Part shown: positions 6,131 to 6,778 of the stretch, one piece after another
Position numbering within the stretch: position 1 is the first letter of the stretch
Layout of the letters: each line of letters starts with the position of its first letter
NCBI GenBank assembly: GCA_016763215.1
Contig: JAESUF010000198.1
Span: 1 to 6,778 of the forward strand
Direction: 5' to 3'
DNA from: Flavobacteriaceae bacterium
Lineage (GTDB): Bacteria > Bacteroidota > Bacteroidia > Flavobacteriales > Flavobacteriaceae
Length of the DNA stretch: 6,778 nt
Made by a program: the position numbers and the translations under genes
Notes under the pieces: model-generated
Seen by the model: only the letters and a program-made list of their open reading frames with translations
Told to the model about the DNA's origin: nothing
Database searches by the model: none

Positions 6131-6778
6131 TTACAAACATTTTTTCTGCCATTCCCAAGCAGCGAATAAAGCCTCTTCTAGACTTTTTTCGGTTTTCCAA
6201 CCGAGTTCCTTGTTTGCGAATGTGGTATCAGCATATGCTGAAGTAATATCACCTTCTCTTCTTCCTACTATTTTATAGTTGAGTGATTTCCCTGAAACTT
6301 TTTCAAAAGCTTTGATGACTTCTAGGACAGAGCTTCCTTTTCCAGTTCCTACATTAAAAACTTCAAAATTCTGTTTGTTATTGTTTTTAAGTAATCTTTC
6401 TAGAGCTGCAATATGGGCTTTTGCCAAGTCAACAACGTGAATGTAATCTCTTACGGCTGTTCCGTCTTTAGTTGGATAATCATCGCCGAAAATAGAGAGT
6501 TCTTTACGGATTTCTGCAGCAGTTTGTGTGATATAAGGAATTAAGTTTTGCGGAATACCTAAAGGTAGTTCTCCAATTTTGATAGTTTCATGTGCACCAA
6601 TTGGATTGAAATAGCGCAATGCGATAGCTTTTAAGTCAGTTGCCTTACAAGTGTCATCAATAATAACCTCGCCCATTTTTTTAGTTGCTCCATAAGGAGA
6701 TTCTGCTGGTTTTGTTGGTGCATTTTCCGTAATTGGTAATTCATCAGCCTGACCATAAACAGTACATGATGAACTAAA
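6131..6778 (-). CDS. galE: UDP-glucose 4-epimerase, N-terminus cut by window edge
   Basis: GalE interconverts UDP-glucose and UDP-galactose with bound NAD, in the cytoplasm. It serves galactose use (Leloir pathway) and supplies UDP-galactose for surface polysaccharides. The frame stays open to base 6778, upstream of the internal Met codon at 6674-6676, so that Met is not the start. The 215 residues present begin at FSSSCTVYG, matching the segment of E. coli GalE that contains Ser124. The catalytic YGATK follows with the same spacing (Tyr codon 6692-6694, Lys codon 6680-6682), equivalent to Tyr149 and Lys153. Next come LRYFNPIGAHE, the IPQNLIPYI block, FGDDYPTKDGTAVRDYIHVVDLA and a C-terminal GWKTEKSLEEA. 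About 120 residues of the Rossmann N-terminus are outside the window. The next gene on this strand is the M16 peptidase, 112 bases on; a shared function is not apparent. Identification is very secure. Confidence 0.96.
   Translation of the reverse strand, partial: FSSSCTVYGQADELPITENAPTKPAESPYGATKKMGEVIIDDTCKATDLKAIALRYFNPIGAHETIKIGELPLGIPQNLIPYITQTAAEIRKELSIFGDDYPTKDGTAVRDYIHVVDLAKAHIAALERLLKNNNKQNFEVFNVGTGKGSSVLEVIKAFEKVSGKSLNYKIVGRREGDITSAYADTTFANKELGWKTEKSLEEALFAAWEWQKKCL

Noticed and set aside
1..6778. CRISPR array, mobile element, tRNA/rRNA, defence or phage system
   Set aside because: No direct-repeat array, transposase, integrase, tRNA-like fold or defence-family motif was seen. All coding space is accounted for by five ordinary genes or gene parts.

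Overview
The window looks like a chromosomal segment from a marine-type Flavobacteriaceae/Bacteroidota genome. The evidence is its low GC content, A-rich translation starts without clear Shine-Dalgarno sequences, terminators of the A-run/GC-stem/T-run type, and protein sequences of flavobacterial flavour. The genus cannot be fixed from the sequence alone. There is no mobile element, CRISPR array, tRNA or rRNA.

Layout, left to right: (1) the 3' part of fabD (malonyl-CoA:ACP transacylase), cut by the left edge, ending in a strong hairpin terminator at 779-808. (2) A plus-strand gene for a pyruvoyl-dependent decarboxylase of the phosphatidylserine decarboxylase (PSD) superfamily. It carries the extra N-terminal domain (PSDC type, Pfam PF12588 by recall) known from the fungal PsiD-like decarboxylases. 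(3) A 275-base spacer with a long nested hairpin just after that gene, resembling a dispersed flavobacterial intergenic repeat. (4) A complete beta-carbonic anhydrase on the plus strand. (5) A perfect bidirectional terminator at 3156-3180 separating it from a convergent gene. (6) On the minus strand, a full-length, two-halved M16 zinc metallopeptidase with a lipoprotein signal. (7) Upstream of that, also on the minus strand, galE (UDP-glucose 4-epimerase), cut by the right edge.

Most of this is housekeeping: fatty-acid initiation, CO2/bicarbonate exchange, envelope proteolysis and UDP-galactose supply. The one gene that stands out is the large PSD-like decarboxylase. All core processing and catalytic motifs are present, but its architecture is not that of the short bacterial Psd that makes phosphatidylethanolamine. 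Relatives with this N-terminal domain include tryptophan decarboxylase, so its substrate is open. It sits beside a carbonic anhydrase, and one makes CO2 while the other hydrates it, but the hairpin between them suggests separate transcription. I see no convincing evidence of a wholly new multi-gene system.
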